Shown: positions 1 through 9,687, counted from the first letter of the stretch. The stretch: 64,000 bases of DNA from an uncultured Sutterellaceae bacterium (GCA_902797695.1 CADBTW010000065.1:1-64000); one strand, 5' to 3'. Numbers and translations are program-made. Notes: generated from the letters alone by a model not told the origin.

Positions 1-86
1 GACACCCTTGCCTCCGGCTGTGTGCTTGGTGCTACCTCCTGCACTCGGGACTTTCACCCGTTAGAACGCGCTCGTGCCGAGCGCAC
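1..86 (-). mobile_element. 5' end of a group II intron (class C-like), partial
   Basis: Read on the minus strand, the sequence beginning at base 86 starts with GTGCGC, the usual 5' boundary of bacterial group II introns. It continues with GGGTGAAAGTCCCG and then GGAGGCAAGGGTGTC, phrases typical of domain I of bacterial group II introns. It lies five bases after a perfect terminator hairpin (92-126), which is the insertion preference known for class C introns. The rest of the ribozyme and any reverse transcriptase lie beyond the left edge, so class and completeness are inferred. The identification rests on remembered motifs, not an alignment. Confidence 0.7.
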
Positions 87-91
87 GAAGA

Positions 92-126
92 AAAGAGGCA
101 GGAACCCAAAAGGTTCCTGCCTCTTT
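92..126 (-). terminator. Intrinsic terminator of pbpG, interrupted by the intron
   Basis: A perfect 15-bp stem (92-106 with 112-126) with a five-base loop lies 52 bases behind the pbpG stop. On the minus strand the stem ends in CTCTTT and is followed by TCTTC, the remaining U-tract, before the intron 5' boundary at base 86. The hairpin could also work on the plus strand, where GTTT follows. Confidence 0.7.
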
Positions 127-178
127 GTTTCCGGAGGAGGGGCTGGCTGCCGAACGCCGCCCCGCAAGCTAGCTGCCC

Positions 179-1312
179 TTACAGCAGGTTGTAGGGAAGA
201 CGCGCGGCGCCGCTCTTCAGGCCGAGCTGCTTCTCGTACCAGTCGCGCATCCTCTTCATGTCGAGTATCCGGTTATTGTTGCTCGTCGAATTCAGCACGA
301 CCATCAGCACGCGGCTGCTGCCGACTTCGGTCTGGAGCATCATGCAATGGCCTGCAGCGCCGGTATATCCGGTTTTCTGCATTCCGATGTCCCAGCTTCC
401 CTCCCGGATCAGGCGGTTGGTCGAGCGGACATGGATCACGCCGCCCTGCGTCGAGTACTCGAGCTTCGGGGAGGTCGTGTATTCGCGGATCTTCGGGTAA
501 CGATAGGCTTCAGCCGCGATCCGCGTGATCTCTCGGGCCGTTGTGCGGTTCCCGGCGGAAAGTCCCGTGGGCTCCTCGAAAACCGTCTTCTTGAGGCCGA
601 GCTCCTTCGCGGTTTCGTTCATTTTCTGGACGAAGGCGGGAAGGCCTCCCGGATACGAGCGGGCGAGGAGGTGAATCGCGCGGTTGTCAGACCCGGTGAG
701 CCCGATATGGAGCAGGTCGTCACGCGTGAAAGTCATTCCTATGCGCAGGCGCGAGAAGGACGATGACGGAAGGTAGTAGTCCTCACGCGCGACCGTGAAG
801 GCTTCGTTCATCGGCAGGTTCGAGCGCATGACGACAAGCGCGGTCATCAGCTTAGTGAGGGAAGCCATCGGAAGCTGGGCATCGGGGTTCTTCTCGAAAA
901 GCACCTGGCCGTTGTCCTGATTGAACATGAAGGCACTCGCCGCAGTCAGCCTGACGCTCGAAGCGTCAGGAGCCTGGCGAAGTTCCTGGGCGCGCTTCTG
1001 GTCTTCGGTGATAAGTGCCTGCAGGGGATCCGCCGCATCTCTGCGAACCGGCTGGAGGGAGGCCCTCACGACGCCCGCGCGTCCGTCTGCGGCCAGCGTG
1101 TGGCGAACCCTCGCCTTCCTCGCATTCCGCTTCGGGGCGGCCTTGGCCGCCGCGATTTTCCTCAGGTCTTTCTTTCCCTTGGCGACAGGCGCCGCCTTCC
1201 GGGAGCTCTTTGCCGGAGCTTTCTTCACGGTCTTCGCCGCAACGGCCGTTCCACCAAGGGCAAAGCACGCCATTGTCAGGCAGCAGACCAGTTTTTTAAG
1301 GGCAAAGGACAT
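179..1312 (-). CDS. pbpG: D-alanyl-D-alanine endopeptidase, PBP7 family
   Basis: Periplasmic peptidase S11 family enzyme that cleaves D-Ala-mDAP cross-links in peptidoglycan, 377 aa. A signal peptide covers about residues 1-26 (hydrophobic run, then ALGGTAVAA). A Lys/Ala/Arg-rich segment (about 27-70) follows and may bind the cell wall. The catalytic domain shows the three penicillin-binding motifs: SLTK (active-site serine), SDN and KTG in QKTGYTG. GAGG lies six bases before the ATG. The gene is probably transcribed alone, with its terminator 52 bases downstream. The basic linker is longer than in typical PBP7. Family assignment is confident, the exact substrate is inferred. Confidence 0.93.
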   Translation of the reverse strand: MSFALKKLVCCLTMACFALGGTAVAAKTVKKAPAKSSRKAAPVAKGKKDLRKIAAAKAAPKRNARKARVRHTLAADGRAGVVRASLQPVRRDAADPLQALITEDQKRAQELRQAPDASSVRLTAASAFMFNQDNGQVLFEKNPDAQLPMASLTKLMTALVVMRSNLPMNEAFTVAREDYYLPSSSFSRLRIGMTFTRDDLLHIGLTGSDNRAIHLLARSYPGGLPAFVQKMNETAKELGLKKTVFEEPTGLSAGNRTTAREITRIAAEAYRYPKIREYTTSPKLEYSTQGGVIHVRSTNRLIREGSWDIGMQKTGYTGAAGHCMMLQTEVGSSRVLMVVLNSTSNNNRILDMKRMRDWYEKQLGLKSGAARLPYNLL

Positions 1313-1430
1313 ATCAGCCTCGGAATCTTCTGATTGCGCAAAAGCCGCTCCGCCTCTGCCGTTTCAAACGGCCGAGGATAGGGAAAAGGCTTTTTTATCC
1401 TAGCCTTTATCTCCAGCCCGCGCAATTTGG

Positions 1431-1454
1431 AAAAATCCGGAAAAAAGCGCCGGA
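1431..1454 (-). terminator. Weak terminator-like hairpin after hrpA
   Basis: On the minus strand TCCGG, a T-rich loop, CCGGA and then TTTTT form a short 5-bp stem with a U-tract, about 55 bases after the hrpA stop. The stem is short, so support is modest. The surrounding 1313-1508 gap is AT-rich and must also hold the pbpG promoter. A possible one is TTGCGC, 17 bases, TAGGAT on the minus strand. Confidence 0.3.
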
Positions 1455-1508
1455 AATTACCTGAAAGAAATAACCAATTTTTTTAATTCAAATAGTTAAC
1501 AGAATTCA

Positions 1509-4500
1509 TCAATACTTGATTGTGTTCCATATTTTTTGTAACCGCTTCACCGAAACCGGGATCGGCGTCCTCAGCTGCTGGGCAAACAGCGACACCCTGA
1601 GCTCCTGAATCATCCATGCAAAGTCCTCGAGCCTCGGCTCCTTCTGGCCCTTCAGCTCGGAAAGACGCCGAAAGTACGGTGCCTCAAGGCGATGGATTTC
1701 CTCCATCCTCTCGCGGTCCCGAGAGGGATCCTCGCGGAACTTCTCGAGCCGCCTCCGGACTGCCGCGAGATAGCGCGGATAGTTTGACAGGGCCTTGTGC
1801 GGAACGCTGACGAGGAAGCGCTTCGGGAAAAGCCACGAGAGCTGCGCCTCTATGTCTGAGCGCAGTTCCTTCTCCTGCTTGAGCCCGTTCAGGAGCTTCG
1901 GCACGGCGGACGCCTCGGACAGTATCGATTCCAGCAGCCGCGCGAGGTCCTGGGCGATGAGGGAAAGGCGGCCGCGGGTGTCTTCAAGCCGTCGGAAGAA
2001 TTCCTGCTGGGTCTTCGGGAGAGGGGCAAGAAGGGCGGTGCGCTCGAGCGCCCCGTCGATCACCTGGTTCTTCAGGTCGTCGAAATTCTCGAAGCTGCGG
2101 GAAATCGCGGGAACGTTCCCCGCCTGCATGAAGGCGTTCTGGAGGTTCCTCAGGTTCTTGTCGATGAAGCGGACCTGTTCCTTAAGCTGGATCCTGAAGA
2201 GCCTCCGGAGCCCTTCCCTGTGTGTGGCCTCGGCCTTCACGGGATCGTCGAACACTTCGAGGGACACCGAGTTCCCATGGTCGACAAGCGCCGGCATTCC
2301 CATGAGCACCTGTCCCTTCCTGTGGATTTCCATCAGCTCGGGCAGTTCGCCGAAGGACCAGGTCGTCATGGAATCCTCAAGCTCATTCACGACCCGGGCA
2401 TCGTGGTTCGCAACTCCCTGGAACGTTTCACGGGCCTTCGTGCCAAGCTCGGCCCGCAGCTTCGCGAGGCTGCGGTCCATGTCGAGCTGCCGGCCGTGCT
2501 CGTCCACCACGCGGTAGTTCATGACGAGGTGGGGAGGAAGCTGCTCAAGCTTGAAGTCCCGGTGCTCGCAGACTACGCCCTTCTCCTCGCGGAGGTCCCG
2601 GATCAGCACCTCGAGAAGAGGCTCCTTCGGGAACTCCCCCGAAATCGCGTAGCGGCTGAAGAACCCGTCCGCATACTCCGGAATCGGAACGCAATTGCGC
2701 CTCAGCCTCGGGGGAAGGCTCTTCACAAGAACGCGGATCTTCTCCTTCAGCATGCCGGGAACGAGCCACTCGCAGCGTGTTTCGTTCACCTGGTTCAGCG
2801 CGTAGAGCGGTACGGTAAGAGTCACGCCGTCGCGCGGGCTGCCCGGGTCGAAGTAGTAGCCGAGCGCCATCGAAATGCCGGCGTTCACCATGGTCTTCGG
2901 GTACATGTCGAGCGTGATGCCCTCGGCGCCGTGCCGCATCAGCTCGTCACGGGTAAGCCAGAGGATCTTCGGTTCCTTCGCCTCCGCCTCCTTCCGCCAC
3001 GTTTCGAGCGACACCGCGTCGCAGACGTCCGCGCCTAGCTTCCCGTCGTAGAAGGCGAAGATCGCCTCGTCGTCAACAAGCACGTCCGGCCTGCGGCTCT
3101 TCTGCTCAAGGTCGCGGATTTCCCGGATCAGGGCCTGGTTATGCCTGAAAAACGGCGCCTGCAGGTCCATGTCGCCTTCGACCAGGGCCTCGCGTATGAA
3201 GATCTCGCGGGAGAGCTTCAGGTCGTGCTTCGAGAAGGAAACCGTCCGGCCGGAGTAGACGGGAAGTCCGTAGAGGGTCCCCTTCTCGAGCGCCACGACT
3301 TCGCCCCTCTTCTTCTCCCAGTGCGGTTCGGTCCAGCTTTTCCTGATAAGGTGAGCTCCCACCTTCTCGATCCATTCCGGGTCGACGTCCGCGACGCAAC
3401 GCGCGTACACGCGCGACGTTTCCACGATTTCGGCCGCTACGATCCAGGCCCCGCACTTCTTCGCCCGTGGGGAGCCTGGCCAGATCCAGAACTTGATCCC
3501 GCGGGCTCCGAGGTAAGGAGGCGCCCGGAAGTCCGCGTCCACGTGCCGCATGCCGACCGACCCGAGCAGCCCCGTGAGGAGCGAGCAGTGCACTTCCTCG
3601 AAGGTCGCGGGGGCCGTGTTTAGCCTCCAGCCGATGCCCCTCGACATTTCAAGCAGCTGCCCCATGACGTCCCGCCATTCGCGAATGCGGCGCGGGGAAA
3701 GGAACTGGCGCTTCATCTGGTCCTCGAATTTCCGGTGGGACTCCTTGTCCCGCCAGGCCTTCTCGATGAAGTTCCAGAGCTTCACGTAGGAGAGGAAGTC
3801 GCTCTTCGGGTCGGAAAGGCGCTTGTGGGCCTCGTCTGCCGCCGCTGCGCGCTCGGGCGGCCGCTCCCTCGGATCCTGAATGGAAAGGCCGGAAGCGATG
3901 ATGAGGACCTCGGCGAGCGCCCCGCGCTCGGACGCTGCGAGCAGCATCCGGGCGAGCCTCGGATCGACAGGGAGCTTCGAGAGCGTCCGGCCGATCCGGG
4001 TAAGGTCGCCGGATTCGTCGACGCAGTTCAGCTCGGAGAGGATCGCATAGCCGTCCGTCACGGCACGGGACGGCGGAGCCTGCACGAAGGGGAATTCGCG
4101 CACGTCTCCGAGCCCGAGGGACTTCATCCGGAGGATGACGGCGGCAAGGTTGCTGCGCATGATCTCAGGATCCGTGAAGGCCGGCCGGCGCGAAAAATCC
4201 TCCTCGCTGTAGAGCCTGATGCATACCCCGTCCGCCACGCGGCCGCACCGGCCGCTGCGCTGGTTCGCCGCGGCCTGCGAGACCGGCTCGACGAGAAGCT
4301 GCTCCACCTTGCTTCGGTAGGAATAACGCTTCACCCGGGCGAGGCCCGTGTCGATCACATAGCGGATCCCCGGAACCGTGATGGAGGTTTCCGCGACGTT
4401 CGTCGCGAGCACGATCCTCCGGCGCCCGCCGGACCGGAAAATCTTCTCCTGATCCTCGGCGGGAAGCCTCGCGTAGAGCGGGAGGACTTCCGTCGTCCCG

Positions 4501-5966
4501 CGGGGGTCGGCCCTCCGAAGCGCATCCGCCGTTTCCCGGATCTCGCGCTCGCCGGGGAGAAAGACGAGGATGTCGCCCCGTCCCGTCATCTCGAGCTCGT
4601 TCACGGCGCCTTCTATCGCGTCGATCATCGTGCGGTCGTCTTCCGAGTCGTCGTCCTCGATCGGCCGGTAGCGGATCTCTACCGGGTAGGTACGGCCGGA
4701 GACCTTGATCACCGGGGCCGGATGGTCCTCATCGCGGCCAAAGTGCTTCGCGAACCGCTCGGTGTCGATCGTCGCGGAAGTGATGATCACCTTGAGATCC
4801 GGACGCTTCGGAAGGATCTGCTTCAGGTAGCCGAGAAGAAAGTCAATGTTGATCGAGCGCTCGTGCGCCTCATCGATGATCAGCGTGTCATACGCGCGGA
4901 GCATGCGGTCGGACTGGGTTTCGGCGAGCAGGATGCCGTCCGTCATCAGCTTGATCGTCGCCCCGGGCGATGTATGGTCGGTGAACCGGATCTTGTAGCC
5001 GACCACTTCTCCCGGCTCCGTATGGAGTTCCTCGGCAATCCGCTTCGCGACCGACGTCGCCGCGATCCGGCGGGGCTGGGTGTGCCCGATGAGCCCCTTC
5101 GTGCCGCGCCCGGCCATGAGGCAGAGCTTCGGGAGCTGGGTGGTCTTGCCGGAACCGGTTTCGCCAGAAATCACGACGACCTGGTTCTCGCGGATCTCCT
5201 TCACGATTTCGTCCGCGCGGGCGGAAACCGGAAGCCCGGGCATCAGCTCCACTGGAGGAATCGGGTTCCGGACTCGTTCAGCGGAAGCAGCACGATTTTC
5301 GCCGCGCGGGCATTTGCCCGCGTCCCAAGGCTTCGAGGATCCGGATCCAGCCTTGGGATCCGCCCCCTTCCGGGCTCCGTCCCGCGTTTCCCGTCGCTTC
5401 CCGCCGATGCGCGCGGCTGGGGCCGCCCTGCGGGAGCGGGTCTCCCCGGCAGAACCCTCAGGCGACTTCCGTCCGGGAAGGAGCACCGCTTCCCGGGATC
5501 CGGGCGCCGTTCCTACCTCGGGAGCCCGGGTGCCAGCCTTTGGTTCGCCGCACCGGGCGTCCGGCTTCCGGAAAGAAACGTGAAGGGTCCCGGCCACGGC
5601 TTTCCGGCCTGATCGGTCTTCCCTTCCCCGGTTCGACCCCGGGATCCCGGAAACCGGGCGCGCGGCGAGTGACTCGGGCTTCGTCGGGCGCGACCGGTAA
5701 AGCGAAGCCCCGGCCCGCTCAGCCCTCGGTTCCTGCCTTTTCGCCTCCTGCGGGGAGGCGGCTGAAGGCCCCGCGCCATCCTGCGGCGCGAAGAACGGCC
5801 TTGCACCGGCAGGGACAAAGGACAATCGCTTTTTCTTCGCCTTGAAGGGGTGAAGGGGATCGAAGGGCTCCTCCTTCCCCTTCGGTTCCTTCTCTGAATC
5901 CTTTTTCCCTGATGTAAGGAGCGACGCGAGATCCGAGAGGCTCCTGCCGGTGTTTCCTAGTTTCAT
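1509..5966 (-). CDS. hrpA: ATP-dependent RNA helicase HrpA, with long N-terminal extension
   Basis: DEAH-box RNA helicase of the HrpA family, about 1485 aa against about 1300 in E. coli. Walker A is GETGSGKTTQ and the DEAH box sits in LIIDEAHERS. Motif III (SAT) and the QRSGRCGR motif VI are intact, followed by the HA2/OB region and the long bacterial C-terminal domain. The first 240 residues or so are an Arg/Gly/Pro/Ser-rich, low-complexity, probably disordered segment not usual for the family. I chose the ATG at 5966. A TTG 15 bases upstream (5981) is also in frame, and neither has a good ribosome binding site. HrpA acts on mRNA processing and collided ribosomes. It is monocistronic here. 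Confidence 0.93.
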   Translation of the reverse strand: MKLGNTGRSLSDLASLLTSGKKDSEKEPKGKEEPFDPLHPFKAKKKRLSFVPAGARPFFAPQDGAGPSAASPQEAKRQEPRAERAGASLYRSRPTKPESLAARPVSGIPGSNRGREDRSGRKAVAGTLHVSFRKPDARCGEPKAGTRAPEVGTAPGSREAVLLPGRKSPEGSAGETRSRRAAPAARIGGKRRETRDGARKGADPKAGSGSSKPWDAGKCPRGENRAASAERVRNPIPPVELMPGLPVSARADEIVKEIRENQVVVISGETGSGKTTQLPKLCLMAGRGTKGLIGHTQPRRIAATSVAKRIAEELHTEPGEVVGYKIRFTDHTSPGATIKLMTDGILLAETQSDRMLRAYDTLIIDEAHERSINIDFLLGYLKQILPKRPDLKVIITSATIDTERFAKHFGRDEDHPAPVIKVSGRTYPVEIRYRPIEDDDSEDDRTMIDAIEGAVNELEMTGRGDILVFLPGEREIRETADALRRADPRGTTEVLPLYARLPAEDQEKIFRSGGRRRIVLATNVAETSITVPGIRYVIDTGLARVKRYSYRSKVEQLLVEPVSQAAANQRSGRCGRVADGVCIRLYSEEDFSRRPAFTDPEIMRSNLAAVILRMKSLGLGDVREFPFVQAPPSRAVTDGYAILSELNCVDESGDLTRIGRTLSKLPVDPRLARMLLAASERGALAEVLIIASGLSIQDPRERPPERAAAADEAHKRLSDPKSDFLSYVKLWNFIEKAWRDKESHRKFEDQMKRQFLSPRRIREWRDVMGQLLEMSRGIGWRLNTAPATFEEVHCSLLTGLLGSVGMRHVDADFRAPPYLGARGIKFWIWPGSPRAKKCGAWIVAAEIVETSRVYARCVADVDPEWIEKVGAHLIRKSWTEPHWEKKRGEVVALEKGTLYGLPVYSGRTVSFSKHDLKLSREIFIREALVEGDMDLQAPFFRHNQALIREIRDLEQKSRRPDVLVDDEAIFAFYDGKLGADVCDAVSLETWRKEAEAKEPKILWLTRDELMRHGAEGITLDMYPKTMVNAGISMALGYYFDPGSPRDGVTLTVPLYALNQVNETRCEWLVPGMLKEKIRVLVKSLPPRLRRNCVPIPEYADGFFSRYAISGEFPKEPLLEVLIRDLREEKGVVCEHRDFKLEQLPPHLVMNYRVVDEHGRQLDMDRSLAKLRAELGTKARETFQGVANHDARVVNELEDSMTTWSFGELPELMEIHRKGQVLMGMPALVDHGNSVSLEVFDDPVKAEATHREGLRRLFRIQLKEQVRFIDKNLRNLQNAFMQAGNVPAISRSFENFDDLKNQVIDGALERTALLAPLPKTQQEFFRRLEDTRGRLSLIAQDLARLLESILSEASAVPKLLNGLKQEKELRSDIEAQLSWLFPKRFLVSVPHKALSNYPRYLAAVRRRLEKFREDPSRDRERMEEIHRLEAPYFRRLSELKGQKEPRLEDFAWMIQELRVSLFAQQLRTPIPVSVKRLQKIWNTIKY

Positions 5967-6102
5967 TTCCAAAAGCCGCAAAATTCCGCAGGAAGATGGC
6001 TAGACTATGCCAAAATTCAAGAATGCGCCCCGTCCGCAGTCTCCCTTCGGGGAGGAAAAGACGCAGGTCGCAGCTGTTCCCCTCTAGAAAGGACTCTCAC
6101 TC

Positions 6103-6387
6103 ATGGCTCGCATGGTTAAGTGCATCAAGCTCGGCAAGGAACTGGAAGGACTCGACTATCCCCCAATCCCCGGGGAGCTCGGGAAGAAAATCTGGCTCCA
6201 CGTTTCTAAGGAAGCATGGAAGAACTGGCAGCAGCTCCAGACCATGATGGTGAACGAGTACCAGCTGAACCTTTCCGACCCCAACGTGCGGAAGCACCTG
6301 CTGAACCAGTGCGACAAGTATTTCTTCGGAGAGGGGATTTCCCCTGAGTCCGTTCCCAACTACGTTCCGCCCGAACAGTCGAAGTAA
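6103..6387 (+). CDS. yggX: Fe(2+)-trafficking / oxidative damage protection protein YggX
   Basis: Small cytosolic protein of 94 aa (family about 90) that protects iron-sulfur clusters and is implicated in Fe(II) trafficking. It carries the family pattern: a conserved Cys near the N-terminus (MVKCIKLG), then LDYPPIPGELG, a helical core (WKNWQQLQTMMVNEY) and a C-terminal CDKYFFGEG. AAAGGA lies about nine bases before the ATG. It is followed by a strong terminator and so forms a single-gene unit. Identification is by overall resemblance to YggX. The biochemical role is taken from the family. Confidence 0.95.
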   Translation: MARMVKCIKLGKELEGLDYPPIPGELGKKIWLHVSKEAWKNWQQLQTMMVNEYQLNLSDPNVRKHLLNQCDKYFFGEGISPESVPNYVPPEQSK

Positions 6388-6425
6388 GCCTTCGCCCGGC
6401 GGCGAATCAGAAAGCAAGGACAGAC

Positions 6426-6484
6426 GCGGCGGCACGGGCCGTCGCTCCCCTCTGACGGGGAGCACGGCCGCGCCGCTGTTTTTT
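6426..6484 (+). terminator. Intrinsic terminator of yggX
   Basis: A long GC-rich hairpin (outer arms GCGGCG and CGCCGC, inner arms CGCTCCCC and CGGGGAGC) is followed by TGTTTTTT. It lies about 40 bases behind the yggX stop and directly before the 3' end of the convergent rpiA. The minus strand has no U-tract, so it is assigned to yggX. Confidence 0.75.
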
Positions 6485-6486
6485 CC

Positions 6487-7152
6487 CTATCCCCGGGCGG
6501 GCCTCAGCTCCTTCACGCCTTCCTCCGTCGCGAGGAGCAGGACGTCCGCGCCGCGATGGGCGAAAAGCCCGACCGTGACAACGCCCGGGATCTGGTTGAT
6601 CTCGGACTCGAGCTTCACAGGATCCGTGATGCGGAGGCCCGCGACGTCCAGGATCTTGCAGCCGTTGTCCGTCGTGAAGTCGCGCAGCACGGGGTTCCCG
6701 CCAAGGCTTCGGAGAGTCCGCGACACGACCCCGACCGCCATCGGGATCACTTCGACCGGAAGCGGGAAGGACCCGAGCACCGGAACGCGCTTCGAAGCGT
6801 CCGCGATGCAGACGTATTCGCGTGCGAGCGAGGCGAGGATCTTTTCCCGGGTGAGCGCGCCGCCGCCGCCCTTGATCATGCAGAAGCCCGGATCGATCTG
6901 GTCCGCGCCGTCCACGTATACCTCTATCCCTTCCACTTCGTTCGGATCCACCACCTTGAAGCCAAGCTTCTCAAGATGGGCGGTCGATCGCACGGAACTC
7001 GAAACACAGGCCGGGACGCGGATTCCCGACTCGGCCAGCGCGTCGATGAAGAAGTCGACGGTCGACCCCGTTCCGACACCGAGCACCTTTCCTTCCCGGA
7101 CAAAGGAAACCGCGCGCTTCCCTGCCGCCTTCTTTAGTTCGTTCTGATCCAT
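6487..7152 (-). CDS. rpiA: Ribose-5-phosphate isomerase A
   Basis: Cytosolic enzyme of the pentose phosphate pathway that interconverts ribose 5-phosphate and ribulose 5-phosphate, 221 aa as usual. The phosphate-binding [11 protein letters not shown] loop lies near residue 28. DGADQID and the [11 protein letters not shown] stretch with catalytic Lys are present, as is a C-terminal [12 protein letters not shown]. The start has a GGAAGG-rich leader. A -10-like TAGAAT lies at 7207-7212 on the minus strand. It is divergent from the sensor kinase gene and convergent with yggX. Confidence 0.96.
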   Translation of the reverse strand: MDQNELKKAAGKRAVSFVREGKVLGVGTGSTVDFFIDALAESGIRVPACVSSSVRSTAHLEKLGFKVVDPNEVEGIEVYVDGADQIDPGFCMIKGGGGALTREKILASLAREYVCIADASKRVPVLGSFPLPVEVIPMAVGVVSRTLRSLGGNPVLRDFTTDNGCKILDVAGLRITDPVKLESEINQIPGVVTVGLFAHRGADVLLLATEEGVKELRPARG

Positions 7153-7295
7153 TTTGCCTTCCGCCTTCCCGATAGGGGACGCACCGCTTGAGTAGATACC
7201 GCTGACATTCTAGCGGCGGAAGCCTTAGACTTTTTCCGCGCAGCACCGTGCCGTCCCGCCCGGGGAGGGTGAGAAGCTTAGGAGACGCGATCCAG

Positions 7296-9638
7296 ATGCA
7301 GGTCCGCAGCCAAAAAACCGAGGAAAACCTCTTCGAAGGGTTCTCGCACTCGGGAGAAGCCTCCCAAAAGGGATTCGGAGCGATCGCCCCCTGGGCCGCC
7401 CTCGCCGTGATCCTCGCGGTCTTCGTGATCGCGGCGCTCTATATCTCGCACCTCTACCGCACGAACGAACGGAACGATCTCGCGCAGTCTGCGGAACTTC
7501 TCGCAGAAACCGTGGACGCGCGGCTTTCAACGACAAGCGAAGCGGTCTCGCGCTTTTCCTTCAATGTCTTCCACCAGAGGAACCAGTTGAACTCGCCGCG
7601 ATCCCTCGCTCTGGCGCGCCGTCTCATGGAGTCGCGCCCCGAGGTGGTCGAGCTGAGCGTCGTGAAGGGCGACACGGTTCTCGTCTCCTACGCGTCAGGA
7701 TTCGCGTTCGAGGCGCTCAGCCTCCCCTCGGGAATGAAGGTCGGGAACGACGGCACGCTTGAAACCATGAAGCGCGCGCATGAAAGCGACACCGCGCTTT
7801 TCTCCGAGCCTTACCTTGACGGAGACCGCTCGTCCCCGTACATCAGCCTCGTCATTCCGGCGGCAGCCAGCAACGAAGCCGTGATCGCCCGCATTTCGCT
7901 CGCCTCCTTCATGCACCAGGTGACCCCGAGCGCGCTTCTCGACCGGGCGACGATCTCGCTCAAGGTGAACGGGAAAAAGCTCCTCTCCTCCTCCTCCGTC
8001 GCGAAGACCGCGGACGAAAGCTTCGACCTCGTCCTTCCGCCCCTTCCACCGTCAGTCACGCTCACCGTGGCGCCCTTCAGCCGACCCTTCCTCTTCGCGA
8101 AGGACATTTCGACGCTCCTCATCCTCGCGCTCGGCACTGCGCTTCTCGCCTCCTTCATCGGACTCGCCGGGTTCCAGATCAGGCAGCGCCGCACGGCTCG
8201 CCACCTGCTCGCCGAATCCGTCGTCCGGAGCGCGATGTCGGAAAGCATCGCGGCAGGGCTTCTGGTAACGGACATGAGCGGGAAGGTCGTGTACACGAAC
8301 CGGGCGTACCGGGAGCTTTTCCGCCTCTCCGGCCGTCAGGTTTCCGGTGAGAGGCCGCCGTTCAGCTTCTGGCCGGAAAAGGACAGGGAGCGCTACCTCG
8401 CGGTCTACGAGCAGGCGAAGAAAAAGGGAGCCGGACGACCGGTCGAAATCACGGTCGGGAGGCCTGACGGCACCTCCTTCATCGCGTCACTCGAGCTGAA
8501 CCCGCTCGAGGACCGGGGCGGGCGCCAGATCGGCTGGCTCGAAATGATCACCGACATCACCGAGGACAAGAAGATCGCGGACGAGCTCGCACGCGGCCGC
8601 GAGCGGATCACGAAGGTGCTCGACTCGATCGACTCCGCGGTAAGCGTCCTCGGAAGGCGGGGCGAGGAGCAGGTCCTCCTGTACACGAACCCGACCTACC
8701 GGCAGCTCTGGGGCGGAGACCCGGCGCCCCACGTCGCGCTCCTTTCCGGAACAGGAACGAAGGCCGCGCCAGGCGAGACCGCGACCGGGACCTGCCTCTA
8801 CGAACCCTCGGGCCGCTGGTTCGACGTACGGGAACGAGAGCTCGTCTGGACGGACGGGCTTCCCGCCGGTCTCCAGATCGCGACCGACATCACCGAGCGC
8901 CGCAAAAACGAGGAGCTCGTCGCGCAGCAGGAGAAGAAGGCGGAACTCTCCTCGAGGCTCATCACGATGGGCGAAATGGCAAGTTCGCTCGCCCACGAGC
9001 TGAACCAGCCGCTCGGCGCCATCACGAACTACGCCTCCGCCGCGCTCACGCTCCTCCAGTCGGGAAAGCTCTCCCAGGAGAACTGCGTTGAGGCGTTCAA
9101 CAAGGTTTCGCGCCAGGCCGAGCGGGCTGCCGCGATCATCAAGCGGATCCGGTCCTTCGCGAAGCGCACGGCGCCGGAAATGGTCCCGACCCCGGTCGGC
9201 AGGCTCGTTGACGAAACCATGGAGCTCGCCCTGATCCAGGCGAAGAAGCGGAGGGCAACGGTGAAGCTCGACATCGATCAGGGCCTTCCCGAGGTGATTT
9301 GCGACGCCGTCATGGTGGAGCAGCTCCTGCTCAACCTGCTGAAGAACGCGATGGAGGCGGCGGAACCCTGCGAGAACCACGAGGTGACGCTGACGGCAAG
9401 GCGCTTCGGCAGCCAGGTGGCGTTCGAGGTTTCGGACCACGGCCCCGGGATCCCCGAGGACGTGAAGGCGAAGCTCTTCGAACCGTTCTTCTCCACAAAG
9501 GCGGAGGGCATGGGGATCGGCCTGAACATCTGCCGCTCGATCGCCGAAATGCACCAGGGCAGGCTTCGCGTGGAGGACAACCCCGGAGGGGGAACGGTCT
9601 TCATCCTCACGCTTCCCGCGCTGGTGACCGAGGCCTGA
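7296..9638 (+). CDS. Membrane sensor histidine kinase, two PAS domains (FixL/DctS-like)
   Basis: Two-component sensor, about 780 aa from the ATG at 7296 (AGGAG 11 bases upstream). A GTG at 7248 in the same frame lacks a ribosome binding site. Order: TM1 (about residues 32-53), periplasmic sensor domain of about 220 residues, TM2 (about 272-293), PAS 1 (about 312-424), PAS 2 (about 439-535), a short coiled linker, then HisKA with the phosphoacceptor His in SLAHELNQPLGAI (about residue 567). The HATPase domain has NLLKNAMEAA, SDHGPGIP and GMGIGLNICRS. The layout recalls DctS and other membrane FixL relatives. No haem-binding PAS histidine can be assigned. The ligand is unknown and no transporter gene lies alongside. 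Its partner is the regulator 151 bases downstream. Confidence 0.88.
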   Translation: MQVRSQKTEENLFEGFSHSGEASQKGFGAIAPWAALAVILAVFVIAALYISHLYRTNERNDLAQSAELLAETVDARLSTTSEAVSRFSFNVFHQRNQLNSPRSLALARRLMESRPEVVELSVVKGDTVLVSYASGFAFEALSLPSGMKVGNDGTLETMKRAHESDTALFSEPYLDGDRSSPYISLVIPAAASNEAVIARISLASFMHQVTPSALLDRATISLKVNGKKLLSSSSVAKTADESFDLVLPPLPPSVTLTVAPFSRPFLFAKDISTLLILALGTALLASFIGLAGFQIRQRRTARHLLAESVVRSAMSESIAAGLLVTDMSGKVVYTNRAYRELFRLSGRQVSGERPPFSFWPEKDRERYLAVYEQAKKKGAGRPVEITVGRPDGTSFIASLELNPLEDRGGRQIGWLEMITDITEDKKIADELARGRERITKVLDSIDSAVSVLGRRGEEQVLLYTNPTYRQLWGGDPAPHVALLSGTGTKAAPGETATGTCLYEPSGRWFDVRERELVWTDGLPAGLQIATDITERRKNEELVAQQEKKAELSSRLITMGEMASSLAHELNQPLGAITNYASAALTLLQSGKLSQENCVEAFNKVSRQAERAAAIIKRIRSFAKRTAPEMVPTPVGRLVDETMELALIQAKKRRATVKLDIDQGLPEVICDAVMVEQLLLNLLKNAMEAAEPCENHEVTLTARRFGSQVAFEVSDHGPGIPEDVKAKLFEPFFSTKAEGMGIGLNICRSIAEMHQGRLRVEDNPGGGTVFILTLPALVTEA

Positions 9639-9687
9639 CCAGAAGGCCGGTTCCCGGGCCAAAATCCCCCAAGGCGGAAGCCCAAAA

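Noticed and set aside
22..528. Open frame on the plus strand at the left edge
   Set aside because: It runs antisense to pbpG and across its terminator and the intron end, with Ser/Arg-rich composition typical of a shadow frame.
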